Of a stretch of 21,962 nt of DNA, positions 9,438 to 18,236 are shown piece by piece. Under the pieces are notes generated by a model. That model saw only the letters and a list, made by a program, of their open reading frames with translations, ran no database searches and was not told the DNA's origin. The DNA comes from a virus: the IMG/VR virus record IMGVR_UViG_3300047550_005050, positions 1 to 21,962 of that record; one strand, given 5' to 3'. The position numbers and the translations under genes were made by a program. Within the stretch, counting starts at the first letter, position 1, and each line of letters begins with the position of its first letter.

Positions 9438-12400
9438 ATGTCTCAAGTAACAAACCTCAATGTATCGCCATATTTTGACGATTTTGATGCAAATAATGAC
9501 TATTATAAAGTTCTCTTTAAGCCAGGGTATCCAATTCAGGCAAGAGAATTAACAACTCTACAAAGTATTCTGCAAAATCAGGTTGAAAAGTTTGGTCAGC
9601 ATTTCTTTAAGGAAGGCGCAAAAGTTATTCCTGGTAATACAACATATAATCAATTTTATTATGCAGTAGAATTAAATAATACTTATCTGGGTGTTCCTGT
9701 AGATTCTTATGCTGAACAATTAATAGGTTCAAAAATTACAGGTCAAACTTCTGGAATTACTGCAGTAGTAGAAAAGGTATTATTATCAAGCGATTCTGAA
9801 AGAGGAAATACTACTTTATATGTAAATTACTTGGGATCTAGTACTCAAAATAATTCAACTGTACAATTTTTAGATGGTGAGAATCTTTCTTCAAATATTA
9901 CTATAACCTCAGGACTATTAGGAAATACAACAATTTCTGCAGGAACTCCTTTTGCAATTACAGGTGCAAGTAACGCAACTTCTGTAGGATCTGCATTTTC
10001 TATTGCTGAGGGTGTTTACTTCATAAGAGGATATTTTGTAACTGTAAATTCCGAAACTCTTATTCTTGATCAATATACAAACACACCGAACTACAGGGTT
10101 GGTTTGTTTGTAAATGAAGAGATTGTTAATTCAGACATTGATGAGGCATTAAATGATAATTCACAGGGATTTAATAACTATGCTGCTCCAGGAGCAGATA
10201 GATTAAAAATTTCAGTATCTTTGTTTAAGAAAGATTTAACTGATTTTAACGATAATAATTTTGTTGAACTTGCTACAATTGTTGATGGCGTAATAAAAAC
10301 CAACAGAGTAGCTAAAGAATATAATATTATACAAGATGAACTTGCCAGAAGAACGTATGCAGAATCTGGTGATTATTATGTAATTCCTTTTGATTTAAGT
10401 ATTAAAGAATCTCTAAATGATGGTTTAGGAAATAGAGGTATATTTAACGAAGGACAATTTACATATGGTGGATCAACTCCATCAGAAAATTTAGCAATAT
10501 ATCAAATTTCTCCAGGTAAAGCATTCGTAAGAGGTTATGAAGTAGAAACTACTTCATCAACATTTTTAGATTCCGAAAAACCAAGAACTACTTCTACTCT
10601 TAACGACCTTTCAATCAATTATAATACAGGATCAACTCTAACATTGAATAGAGTTTTTGGTTCTCCTACGATTGGTATCGGAAATACTTATGTTTTAAGT
10701 CTAAGAGATTCTAGAGTTGGATCTGCATCTACCACACCATCAGGAAAAGAAATTGGTGTTGCTAGAGTTTATGACTTTAGATTAGAATCTGGATCATATG
10801 ATACTGCTAATGCAAACATAAATCAATGGAATATTTCTCTATATGATGTTCAAACTACAACAGAAATAACTTTAAATGAACCAGTTACTCTTTCTGTTCC
10901 AACGTTTATTAAGGGAAAGAGTAGTGGTGCTACTGCATTCTTAAAAGATGCGGTCACTAACAGTGCATCAATTACCGTCTATCAGAAAAATGGAGACTTC
11001 ATTGCGAATGAGTCTTTTATAATTGACGGTATTGGAAATAATAGAGTAGCAACAGCAATTACTTCATATGGTATTTCCGATGTTAAGTCTGTTTATGGTA
11101 TTGTAGGGTCAGCAAAAACTTTTAATGCTGATACCATTCAATCAGATTTCTTTACAGTAGGTATTGCTACTATTAGTGCTTCTAGTGGTGGCATTAGCAC
11201 TATAACTAGCACTAATGAGAACTTCCCGGGAACAATAGTTAAAGTTGGCAATTTAGTTAAGTTCAGTAATAATTCATCTCTACCAGTTTATGGTAGTGTA
11301 GTAAGCGTAGGAAAAACAACAGTATCAATTGCAGGTCTAACAACAGTAACTGGTGTAAATCAAGGTGGATTACCAGCATCTACTATAAGTGTCTCGGATC
11401 TAAAGATCTTAGGAACAAGATTAGTAAAATCAAGTGACGATACTTTATACACTGTTCTACCAAGACCTAATGTATCATCGGTAGATTTGACTAATGCATC
11501 TCTTACGATTAGAAAGACTTTTAATGTAACGATCTCTGGTAATCAATTATCTACACCAGTTACTGCCGGAGAAAATGAAACATTTTTACCCTTTGATGAG
11601 GAAAGATATTCCCTAATTAGGTCAGATGGAAGCACGGAAGTTCTTACCTCAGATAAATTTGATTTTATTAATGGGTCAACACAAATTCAAATTTATAATC
11701 TAGGTGCGAATGATACTGCAACTTTAGTTGCAAGTTTAAGAAAGATTAAACCGAAATCAAAAATTAAGTTTAAAAATAGAGTATCAACACTAATTATTGA
11801 TAGATCAAAGTATGAATCATCTGGTATTGGTGCTACAACACTAAATGATGGATTAATTTATGGCAATTATCCATACGGAACAAGAGTTCAGGACGAAAAC
11901 TTATCACTAAATGTTCCCGATATTATTAATGTTTACGGTGTTTATGAGTCAAAGACAACTTCAGACCCATCAGCACCCACTCTTGTACTTTCATCCATAA
12001 ACGGACCAACAACAAAAACTACAGATTTAATTGTTGGTGAGCAGTTTATTGGACAAATAAGTGGTGCTATCGGTGTATATGCAGAAAGACTAACTGATTC
12101 TCAAGTCTCTTTCATTCCATTAAATGAAAATATTTTTAAAGAAGGAGAGTCTATTACTTTCTCAGAATCAAATATTTCTGCCGTAATAACAACAATAGAT
12201 TCCCCAAGTTTAAATATTTCATCAAACTTTAAGTTTGATAATGGGCAGAAAGGATCTTTCTATGGTTATGGTGCAATTAATAGAACTCCAGGGTCGCCAG
12301 AACCTACCAAAAAAATAAAAGTATATTTTGCAAATGGTTACTATCAAGGTTCTGATAATGGAGATATCACTACAATAGAATCTTATCGTGGTTTTGATTA

Positions 12401-15400
12401 TAGAAAGGATATTCAAGTAGTAAATTCAGTAAGAAATTCTGATATAATTGATATTAGACCAAGAGTTTCTTCTTATACTTTAACGGAAAACTCAAGATCT
12501 CCTCTGGAATTCTACGGAAGACTTTTCAATGGATCTGGAAATTCGGCAGCAAATATTTTAGCATCTGACGAATCAATTATAACCACATTCTCATATTATC
12601 TTGGTAGAATTGATAGGGTTTATCTTCGCAAAGATGGAACATTCCAAGTTAAGTATGGTGTTCCTTCAGAAAAGCCAGAAAAACCAGTTTCTGTCGATGA
12701 TGCATTAGAAATTGCAACTGTAACTCTTCCACCATATCTCTTTGATATATCTCAAGCTTCTGTTCAATTCCTTGAGCATAAGAGATATAGAATGGTTGAT
12801 ATCAAGCAACTTGAAAATAGACTCAAAAATCTAGAGTATTATACTTCATTATCAATGCTTGAATCAAATACTGCAAATCTGTTTGTTCCTGATACAAATG
12901 GAATAGATAGATTTAAGTCTGGATTTTTTGTAGATAATTTTAGTACTTTAGATTCTCAAGAAAACGGTATACCTTTTGAAAATAGTATTGATCCCAAAAA
13001 CAAAGAACTTAGACCAAAACATTACACAACTGCTATAGATCTAATTGCAGGTCCAGTAGAAGGAGTCTCTGCAACAACAGATAGATTCTTTGAGCAACCC
13101 GAAGGAAACAATATTAGAAAAACTGGAGATTTGATCACTCTAGATTATGCTGAAGTTGAATGGTTGAAGCAATCATTTGCAACAAGAACTGAAAATGTAA
13201 CTCCATTTGTTATTAGTTTCTGGCAGGGAACTATTGAATTGTTTCCTTCTTCTGATACTTGGGTTGATACAGTCAGATTAGATGCAAAAGTCATCAATCA
13301 GGAAGGAAATTATGCCCAGACAATGGCTCTTGCACAAAATCAATTTAATGTAGACCCACAAACAGGTTATGCACCTACGGTTTGGGGTGCTTGGGAAACT
13401 AATTGGACCGGCAAAGAAGTAATTGAAACCGTAGATGTTAGAACAAATACTACTTATAAATCATTTCACGGTAAATATTGGTGGGGATGGCCATATGGTC
13501 GATATAGTTACTGGGGTTACTGGGGTTACTGGGGGAGAAAAAGAGGATATTCAACAACTGAAGTAATCCAAGACACTTATAGAGAAACTAAAGAAACCGG
13601 AGTTGAAACTAGAACTGGAACTACAACTTTAGTTACTGAACAATTCGATAAAACTTCATTGGGAGATAGAACTGTAAGTAGAGAATTAATTCAGTATCTG
13701 AGATCTAGAAACATTCAATTCTCTGCTAAGAACGTCAAACCATTAACTCAACTTTATGCATTCTTTGATGGTGTCGATGTAACTAAGTATTGTGTTCCAA
13801 AACTACTGGAGATTAGTATGATCTCCGGAGTATTTGAGGTAGGAGAAACTGTTGTTGGATCTATTCGTAAGACAGAACTTTCCACATCCACAATTGAAGA
13901 AAGTGAATCAAATATTACGTTTAGAGTTTCTCAATCAAATCACAAGGAAGGACCTTATAATACACCAACTGAAACATATTCATTAAATCCATATACAAGT
14001 CAACCTCTAGCAGCAACATATTCTTCTACTAGCAACCTACTGAACATTGATATACTATCATTATCAACACATTCTCAAGGAGAATATAGTGGATGGGTTC
14101 AATCTGGTATGACTTTGGTTGGAAAAACAAGTGGAGCTCAGGCAACTATTACGAATGTAAGACTACTTTCGGATGTATATGCCTCCTTAATTGGTAGTTT
14201 CTATATTCCCAATCCAAATATATCAGTCAATCCAAGATTTGAAAACGGTTCTAAAACTTTTACCTTGATTAATAACACTATCAATGATAGAAATCTTGCT
14301 TCTACAGTTGCCGAAGAGAAATTTATCTCAAGTGGATTTGTAGAAACTGTTCAAGAAAATATCATTTCTACAAGAAACGCCAGAATAGAACAAAAGCAAG
14401 AACTACAAACTGAAAATGTATCCAGAACAACAGGAACACAGTTAGTAAGTAGTAATGTTGTTTCTAAGACTACAAACTGGTATAAGTGTCCTTGGTGGGA
14501 TCCTCTTGCCCAATCTTTCTTAGTGACGGAGGAGAGTGGTATCTTCCTCACAAAATGTGATATATTCTTCAAAACTAAAGATGATGCGGATGTTCCCGTA
14601 TTGTTCCAAATCAGAACAATACAAAATGGATATCCAACACAAACAGTTATTCCATTCTCAGAAATTATACTAAATCCAAATCAGGTCAATACTTCGAATG
14701 ATGGATCAGTTGCAACTTCATTTACCTTCAAGTCTCCAGTTTATTTGGAAGGCGGAAAGGAATATGCAATAGTTGTTGGTTCAAATTCCAACAAATACAA
14801 CGTCTTTATTTCTAGAGTAGGTGAAGTTGATTTACTGACCCAATCATATATTTCAAATCAACCATATCTTGGTTCACTATTTAAGTCTCAAAATGCTTCA
14901 ACTTGGGAAGCAAGTCAGTGGGAAGATCTTAAATTTACTCTTTACAGAGCTGATTTCTTAAGTTCTGGTAGTGTTGAATTCTATAGTCCAGAATTAACTC
15001 CAGGAAACTCTCAAGTTCCAACTTTATTACCAAATTCACTGAATTTAAATTCAAGAAGAATTAGAGTTGGATTATCAAGTGCAGTTTCTGATAGTGGTTT
15101 AACTCTAGGTAATACTATTCTTCAACAGGAAACAAATGCTACCGGAAATTATGTCGGTAACGCAGGTATCGCCACAGGCACACTTCAGGTTATTAATTCT
15201 GGTATTGGATATACGCCAGCATCTGGAAGTCTAACATTTAATGGCGTAAACTTAGTAACAATCACTGGAAATGGTAGAAATGCAGCAGCAGATATTACTG
15301 TTTCTAATGGTGTTGCAATAGCTGCTACTATTGTCGTATCTGGTAATGGTTATCAAGTTGGCGATGTACTTGGAATTTCGACTCTTGGATCAGTACCATC

Positions 15401-16961
15401 TGGTAGAGATGCTCTGTTCTCTCTGGTTTCAATTGCAAGCACAAATGAACTTATTCTTGATAATGTTCAGGGAGAATTCTCTATAGCTGGTGCCGGAAAG
15501 ACAGTACAATATGTTAATAATTCCGGTTTAACAACAACATTAAATTCTTCATCTGGAGGAAATGTGCAGATTTCCGATATTAATGTTGAGAGTGATGGAC
15601 TGCACATTGTAGTAAATCACAAAAACCACGGAATGTATTTCAATGATAATTATGTGAGAATTTCTGGAGTTGAATCTGACGTTCCATCAACAAAACTATC
15701 TTCCACATATACTGGAGGATCTATTCTAATTAACAATACATCGAACTTTACTTCATTTGAGAATGTGGGAGTTGGAACTACAAATCCAGGATATGCATTA
15801 ATTGGAAAAGAACTATTTGAATACACTGCAGTGAGTGCAAACTCTTTAGACAATGTAACTAGATTGGGATATATTGAGCCAGTATTCTCAGATCTAGTGT
15901 CTGCAATGTCTTTACCTGAATATTCAACTAATACACCAGTTTATAAGTATGAGTTGGGTGGAGTTTCTCTGAGAAGAATTAACACGACACATTATCTCTC
16001 AAATGTAAGCGTTCAAGATCCAATTACATTTGATTCCTACAATATTAAGGTTCAAATGGATTCAAATGGAATAGATAGAACTAATGGATCCAGTTTCCCC
16101 AAACTATATGTTAATCAAACAAAGTTCACTGGAGGATTCAACATAAAGGCAACTCAAAATATTCCGTTTGAACTCATTACTCCTTCCGTCCAGAACATTA
16201 CCGTACAAGGAACAACAATTAACGCCGAAATTAGAACAATCACTGGATCTAGCATTAGTGGTCAAGAAATCCCATTTGTCGATAGTGGATTCGAATCAAT
16301 TACATTAAATAAGACTAATTATTTTGCAAATCCAAGAATAATTGCATCTAAGATAAATGAAGATGAAAAACTAACAACGATTAAGGGTAAGAAATCTATG
16401 AATTTGAGACTATTCTTAAATTCTGTAGATTCTAGAGTAAGTCCTGTTATTGATACTCAAAGAATTAGTGCAATTTTAACATCCAATAGAGTTAATAAAG
16501 TAATTGATAATTATGCTACTGATAATAGAGTTAATTCTATAGGAACAGATCCTTCATCTTTCCAGTATATTTCAAAAGAAATTAACTTGGAAAATCCAGC
16601 AACATCTATTAAAATTCTACTAGATGCTCATATTAATAATTACTGTGATATAAGAGCATTCTATTCAATTGGAGAAAATCCAAACTTTATTCCTATTTTC
16701 ACTCCTTTCCCAGGATATAATAATCTTGATTCCAGAAATCAAATTATAAGTTTTGAAAATAGTGATGGATTACCTGACGTTTTCGTTCAACCATCACTTT
16801 CATTTGGTTTTGATTCCGGAAACATTGAATTTAGAGAATATAGTTTTACTGCCGATCAACTTCCTTCATTCAGATCATATAGAATTAAATTAGTTCTAAC
16901 ATCTACAAATCAAGTTTATCCACCAAGAGTTAAAAATCTAAGAGTAATTGCGCTTGCATAA
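9438..16961 (+). CDS. Giant DUF4815-type virion structural protein
   Basis: This 2507-aa protein begins SPYFDDFDANNDYYKVLFKP, then QARELTTLQSILQNQ and KFGQHFFKEG, which I recognise as the start of DUF4815 phage proteins found after gp8 in marine T4-like phages. It occupies the interval where T4 has genes 9-12 and wac, so a role in the baseplate periphery, adsorption apparatus or fibre attachment is likely but inferred. A predicted helical stretch near residues 1110-1150 (QLENRLKNLEYYTSLSMLES) is followed by RFKSGFFVDNF. Residues 1347-1366 are an extreme Trp/Tyr/Gly patch. A C-terminal block opens with WWDPLAQSFLV near 1685 and continues through ITKCD-like and TWEASQWEDLKFTLYRADF segments to about 1840. 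Two GY repeats lie near 1915-1980. The end, YPPRVKNLRVIALA, looks conserved. Start chosen because it lies 6 bases after the gp8 stop; only a weak AAAGAA precedes it. Confidence 0.85.
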   Translation: MSQVTNLNVSPYFDDFDANNDYYKVLFKPGYPIQARELTTLQSILQNQVEKFGQHFFKEGAKVIPGNTTYNQFYYAVELNNTYLGVPVDSYAEQLIGSKITGQTSGITAVVEKVLLSSDSERGNTTLYVNYLGSSTQNNSTVQFLDGENLSSNITITSGLLGNTTISAGTPFAITGASNATSVGSAFSIAEGVYFIRGYFVTVNSETLILDQYTNTPNYRVGLFVNEEIVNSDIDEALNDNSQGFNNYAAPGADRLKISVSLFKKDLTDFNDNNFVELATIVDGVIKTNRVAKEYNIIQDELARRTYAESGDYYVIPFDLSIKESLNDGLGNRGIFNEGQFTYGGSTPSENLAIYQISPGKAFVRGYEVETTSSTFLDSEKPRTTSTLNDLSINYNTGSTLTLNRVFGSPTIGIGNTYVLSLRDSRVGSASTTPSGKEIGVARVYDFRLESGSYDTANANINQWNISLYDVQTTTEITLNEPVTLSVPTFIKGKSSGATAFLKDAVTNSASITVYQKNGDFIANESFIIDGIGNNRVATAITSYGISDVKSVYGIVGSAKTFNADTIQSDFFTVGIATISASSGGISTITSTNENFPGTIVKVGNLVKFSNNSSLPVYGSVVSVGKTTVSIAGLTTVTGVNQGGLPASTISVSDLKILGTRLVKSSDDTLYTVLPRPNVSSVDLTNASLTIRKTFNVTISGNQLSTPVTAGENETFLPFDEERYSLIRSDGSTEVLTSDKFDFINGSTQIQIYNLGANDTATLVASLRKIKPKSKIKFKNRVSTLIIDRSKYESSGIGATTLNDGLIYGNYPYGTRVQDENLSLNVPDIINVYGVYESKTTSDPSAPTLVLSSINGPTTKTTDLIVGEQFIGQISGAIGVYAERLTDSQVSFIPLNENIFKEGESITFSESNISAVITTIDSPSLNISSNFKFDNGQKGSFYGYGAINRTPGSPEPTKKIKVYFANGYYQGSDNGDITTIESYRGFDYRKDIQVVNSVRNSDIIDIRPRVSSYTLTENSRSPLEFYGRLFNGSGNSAANILASDESIITTFSYYLGRIDRVYLRKDGTFQVKYGVPSEKPEKPVSVDDALEIATVTLPPYLFDISQASVQFLEHKRYRMVDIKQLENRLKNLEYYTSLSMLESNTANLFVPDTNGIDRFKSGFFVDNFSTLDSQENGIPFENSIDPKNKELRPKHYTTAIDLIAGPVEGVSATTDRFFEQPEGNNIRKTGDLITLDYAEVEWLKQSFATRTENVTPFVISFWQGTIELFPSSDTWVDTVRLDAKVINQEGNYAQTMALAQNQFNVDPQTGYAPTVWGAWETNWTGKEVIETVDVRTNTTYKSFHGKYWWGWPYGRYSYWGYWGYWGRKRGYSTTEVIQDTYRETKETGVETRTGTTTLVTEQFDKTSLGDRTVSRELIQYLRSRNIQFSAKNVKPLTQLYAFFDGVDVTKYCVPKLLEISMISGVFEVGETVVGSIRKTELSTSTIEESESNITFRVSQSNHKEGPYNTPTETYSLNPYTSQPLAATYSSTSNLLNIDILSLSTHSQGEYSGWVQSGMTLVGKTSGAQATITNVRLLSDVYASLIGSFYIPNPNISVNPRFENGSKTFTLINNTINDRNLASTVAEEKFISSGFVETVQENIISTRNARIEQKQELQTENVSRTTGTQLVSSNVVSKTTNWYKCPWWDPLAQSFLVTEESGIFLTKCDIFFKTKDDADVPVLFQIRTIQNGYPTQTVIPFSEIILNPNQVNTSNDGSVATSFTFKSPVYLEGGKEYAIVVGSNSNKYNVFISRVGEVDLLTQSYISNQPYLGSLFKSQNASTWEASQWEDLKFTLYRADFLSSGSVEFYSPELTPGNSQVPTLLPNSLNLNSRRIRVGLSSAVSDSGLTLGNTILQQETNATGNYVGNAGIATGTLQVINSGIGYTPASGSLTFNGVNLVTITGNGRNAAADITVSNGVAIAATIVVSGNGYQVGDVLGISTLGSVPSGRDALFSLVSIASTNELILDNVQGEFSIAGAGKTVQYVNNSGLTTTLNSSSGGNVQISDINVESDGLHIVVNHKNHGMYFNDNYVRISGVESDVPSTKLSSTYTGGSILINNTSNFTSFENVGVGTTNPGYALIGKELFEYTAVSANSLDNVTRLGYIEPVFSDLVSAMSLPEYSTNTPVYKYELGGVSLRRINTTHYLSNVSVQDPITFDSYNIKVQMDSNGIDRTNGSSFPKLYVNQTKFTGGFNIKATQNIPFELITPSVQNITVQGTTINAEIRTITGSSISGQEIPFVDSGFESITLNKTNYFANPRIIASKINEDEKLTTIKGKKSMNLRLFLNSVDSRVSPVIDTQRISAILTSNRVNKVIDNYATDNRVNSIGTDPSSFQYISKEINLENPATSIKILLDAHINNYCDIRAFYSIGENPNFIPIFTPFPGYNNLDSRNQIISFENSDGLPDVFVQPSLSFGFDSGNIEFREYSFTADQLPSFRSYRIKLVLTSTNQVYPPRVKNLRVIALA
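13508..13534 (+). repeat. 9-bp tandem repeat encoding YWG units
   Basis: GTTACTGGG occurs three times head to tail without mismatch. Its frame reads (S/G)-Y-W, so the protein runs YSYWGYWGYWGR. The length is a multiple of three, so copy number could change by slippage without breaking the frame. Confidence 0.9.
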
Positions 16962-16966
16962 TTAGA

Positions 16967-17191
16967 ATGGATTATTTAAAAGTTGAAGGGCATAATGATC
17001 TCTTAAGAGATCCAAATACAAATTCTATTATTAATACAAATATGTCCGAATATAAGCAATATATTGCAAGACGCAATATGAAAAGTGAAGAGAATCAGAA
17101 GTTAGAAAATTTAGAGTCTGATGTGAATAACATTAAAAATGACTTGGACGAAATCAAATCATTACTTAGGAGTTTAGTCAATGGATCCTGA
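16967..17191 (+). CDS. Small coiled-coil protein, function unknown
   Basis: A 74-aa acidic and basic protein. The second half (about residues 36-72) has regularly spaced hydrophobic residues, LENLESDVNNIKNDLDEIKS then LLRSL, which is a short coiled coil by eye. The first half includes DLLRDPNTNSIINTN and a YKQYIARR helix. It starts 5 bases after the DUF4815 stop with no good ribosome binding site, so translation is probably coupled to that gene. I do not recognise a named family. Its position between baseplate and neck genes suggests a minor virion or assembly factor, which is inference only. Confidence 0.8.
   Translation: MDYLKVEGHNDLLRDPNTNSIINTNMSEYKQYIARRNMKSEENQKLENLESDVNNIKNDLDEIKSLLRSLVNGS
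17168..17172 (+). promoter_or_regulatory. Strong ribosome binding site inside the upstream gene
   Basis: AGGAG lies 8 bases before the ATG at 17181 and within the last codons of the 74-aa gene. It is the best Shine-Dalgarno match in the window and decides the start of the following 59-aa gene. Confidence 0.75.
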
Positions 17192-17360
17192 TAAAATAGA
17201 ACTTGAAAATTTAAGCAAAAGTTTTGAATATTTCAAGGGTGCTTCTGAAATTGATAATATAACGGACATAGATGAGGCTAAAAAAGTTGCAAAATGTTAT
17301 TTTAAATTATATCTCAAGCAACAAGAAGTTGTTGCACAGTTAATGACTGCATCAACATAA
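17181..17360 (+). CDS. Small overlapping gene, 59 aa, function unknown
   Basis: The frame starts at ATG 17181, overlaps the 74-aa gene by 11 bases in another frame, and ends at TAA 17358. The product begins MDPDKIELENLSKSFEYFKG and ends in a Lys/Gln-rich helix (YFKLYLKQQEVVAQLMT); it is predicted all-helical and has one Cys (residue 39). Support for a real gene: an AGGAG ribosome binding site at ideal spacing, exact filling of the gap up to the gp13 promoter, and codon use like its neighbours. I do not recognise a family. It may act with the coiled-coil protein encoded just before it, since the overlap favours coupled synthesis. Confidence 0.8.
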   Translation: MDPDKIELENLSKSFEYFKGASEIDNITDIDEAKKVAKCYFKLYLKQQEVVAQLMTAST

Positions 17361-17363
17361 ATA
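17356..17363 (+). promoter_or_regulatory. Putative late promoter for gp13-gp14
   Basis: CATAAATA matches the T4-type late core. The TAA in its middle is the stop codon of the 59-aa gene. It lies 21 bases before the gp13 ATG, and an AGGA ribosome binding site follows at 17372-17375. Confidence 0.65.
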
Positions 17364-17384
17364 TTTTTAATAGGAAATAGATAA

Positions 17385-18233
17385 ATGGCGCAACCATCTA
17401 CTAGACAAGAACTAATAGATTATTGTAAAAGAAAGCTGGGGGCGCCAGTTTTAGAAATTAACGTTGCCGATGAGCAAATTGAAGATCTTGTTGATGACGC
17501 TATTCAGTTTTTTCAAGAGAGACATTTTGATGGCGTATATCCGACTTTTTATAAGTATAAAGTAACTAAGGAAGATATTGATAGAGGAAGATCGAAAGGA
17601 TTAAGTCCAAATAGTGTTGGAATTGTAACAACCTCAGTAACTACAAATATAGTAGGGACTGCAACTACTTTTAATTATTTTGAAAATAGTAATTACCTCC
17701 AAGTTCCACCAAATATTATTGGAGTAAATAAAATTTTTACTTTTGATGGTGCAAATACAATCACTCATAATATGTTTAGTGTTAAGTATCAATTGTTTTT
17801 GAACGATATTTACTACTGGGGAAGCACCGAACTATTAAGTTATGCGATGGTTAAGACATATCTAGAAGATTTAGATTTTCTCTTAAATACGCAGAAACAA
17901 ATAAGATTTAATAAAAGACAGGATAGATTGTATCTTGATATAGATTGGGGATCGGTAACTGATAATCAATATTTTATTATCGACTGCTATTCGACACTTG
18001 ATCCAAATGATTATTCAAGAGTTTGGAACGACTCATTCATAAAACCATACTTAACTTCATTGATTAAGAAGCAATGGGGGCAAAATATGATGAAATTTAC
18101 TGGAGTTAAACTCCCAGGAGGAGTTGAATTAAATGGTAGACAAATGTATGATGATGCCCAAAGAGAGATAGACATTTTAATGGAAAAAATGTCTAATACT
18201 TATGAACTTCCACCTTTCGATATGATAGGTTAA
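17385..18233 (+). CDS. 13: Neck protein gp13 (head completion)
   Basis: In T4, gp13 and gp14 form the neck that closes the packaged head and offers the docking site for the tail. This 282-aa protein is near the T4 size (309 aa). It opens with RQELIDYCKRKLGAPVLEIN, followed by an acidic helix, QIEDLVDDAIQFFQERHFDG, which is the most recognisable gp13 segment. Further on it has NDIYYWGSTELLSYAMVKTY, an aromatic DRLYLDIDWG strand and the LIKKQWGQNMMKFTGVKLPGG region, ending in ELPPFDMIG. The start has an AGGA ribosome binding site 9 bases upstream. The gp14 start is 3 bases after its stop, as expected for partners made in fixed ratio. Confidence 0.92.
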   Translation: MAQPSTRQELIDYCKRKLGAPVLEINVADEQIEDLVDDAIQFFQERHFDGVYPTFYKYKVTKEDIDRGRSKGLSPNSVGIVTTSVTTNIVGTATTFNYFENSNYLQVPPNIIGVNKIFTFDGANTITHNMFSVKYQLFLNDIYYWGSTELLSYAMVKTYLEDLDFLLNTQKQIRFNKRQDRLYLDIDWGSVTDNQYFIIDCYSTLDPNDYSRVWNDSFIKPYLTSLIKKQWGQNMMKFTGVKLPGGVELNGRQMYDDAQREIDILMEKMSNTYELPPFDMIG

Positions 18234-18236
18234 TTT

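Noticed and set aside
13473-13534. Aromatic patch as the variable region of a diversity-generating retroelement
   Set aside because: No reverse transcriptase, template repeat or second copy of the segment is present in the window, and the codons are a clean tandem repeat, not scattered adenine-site changes.
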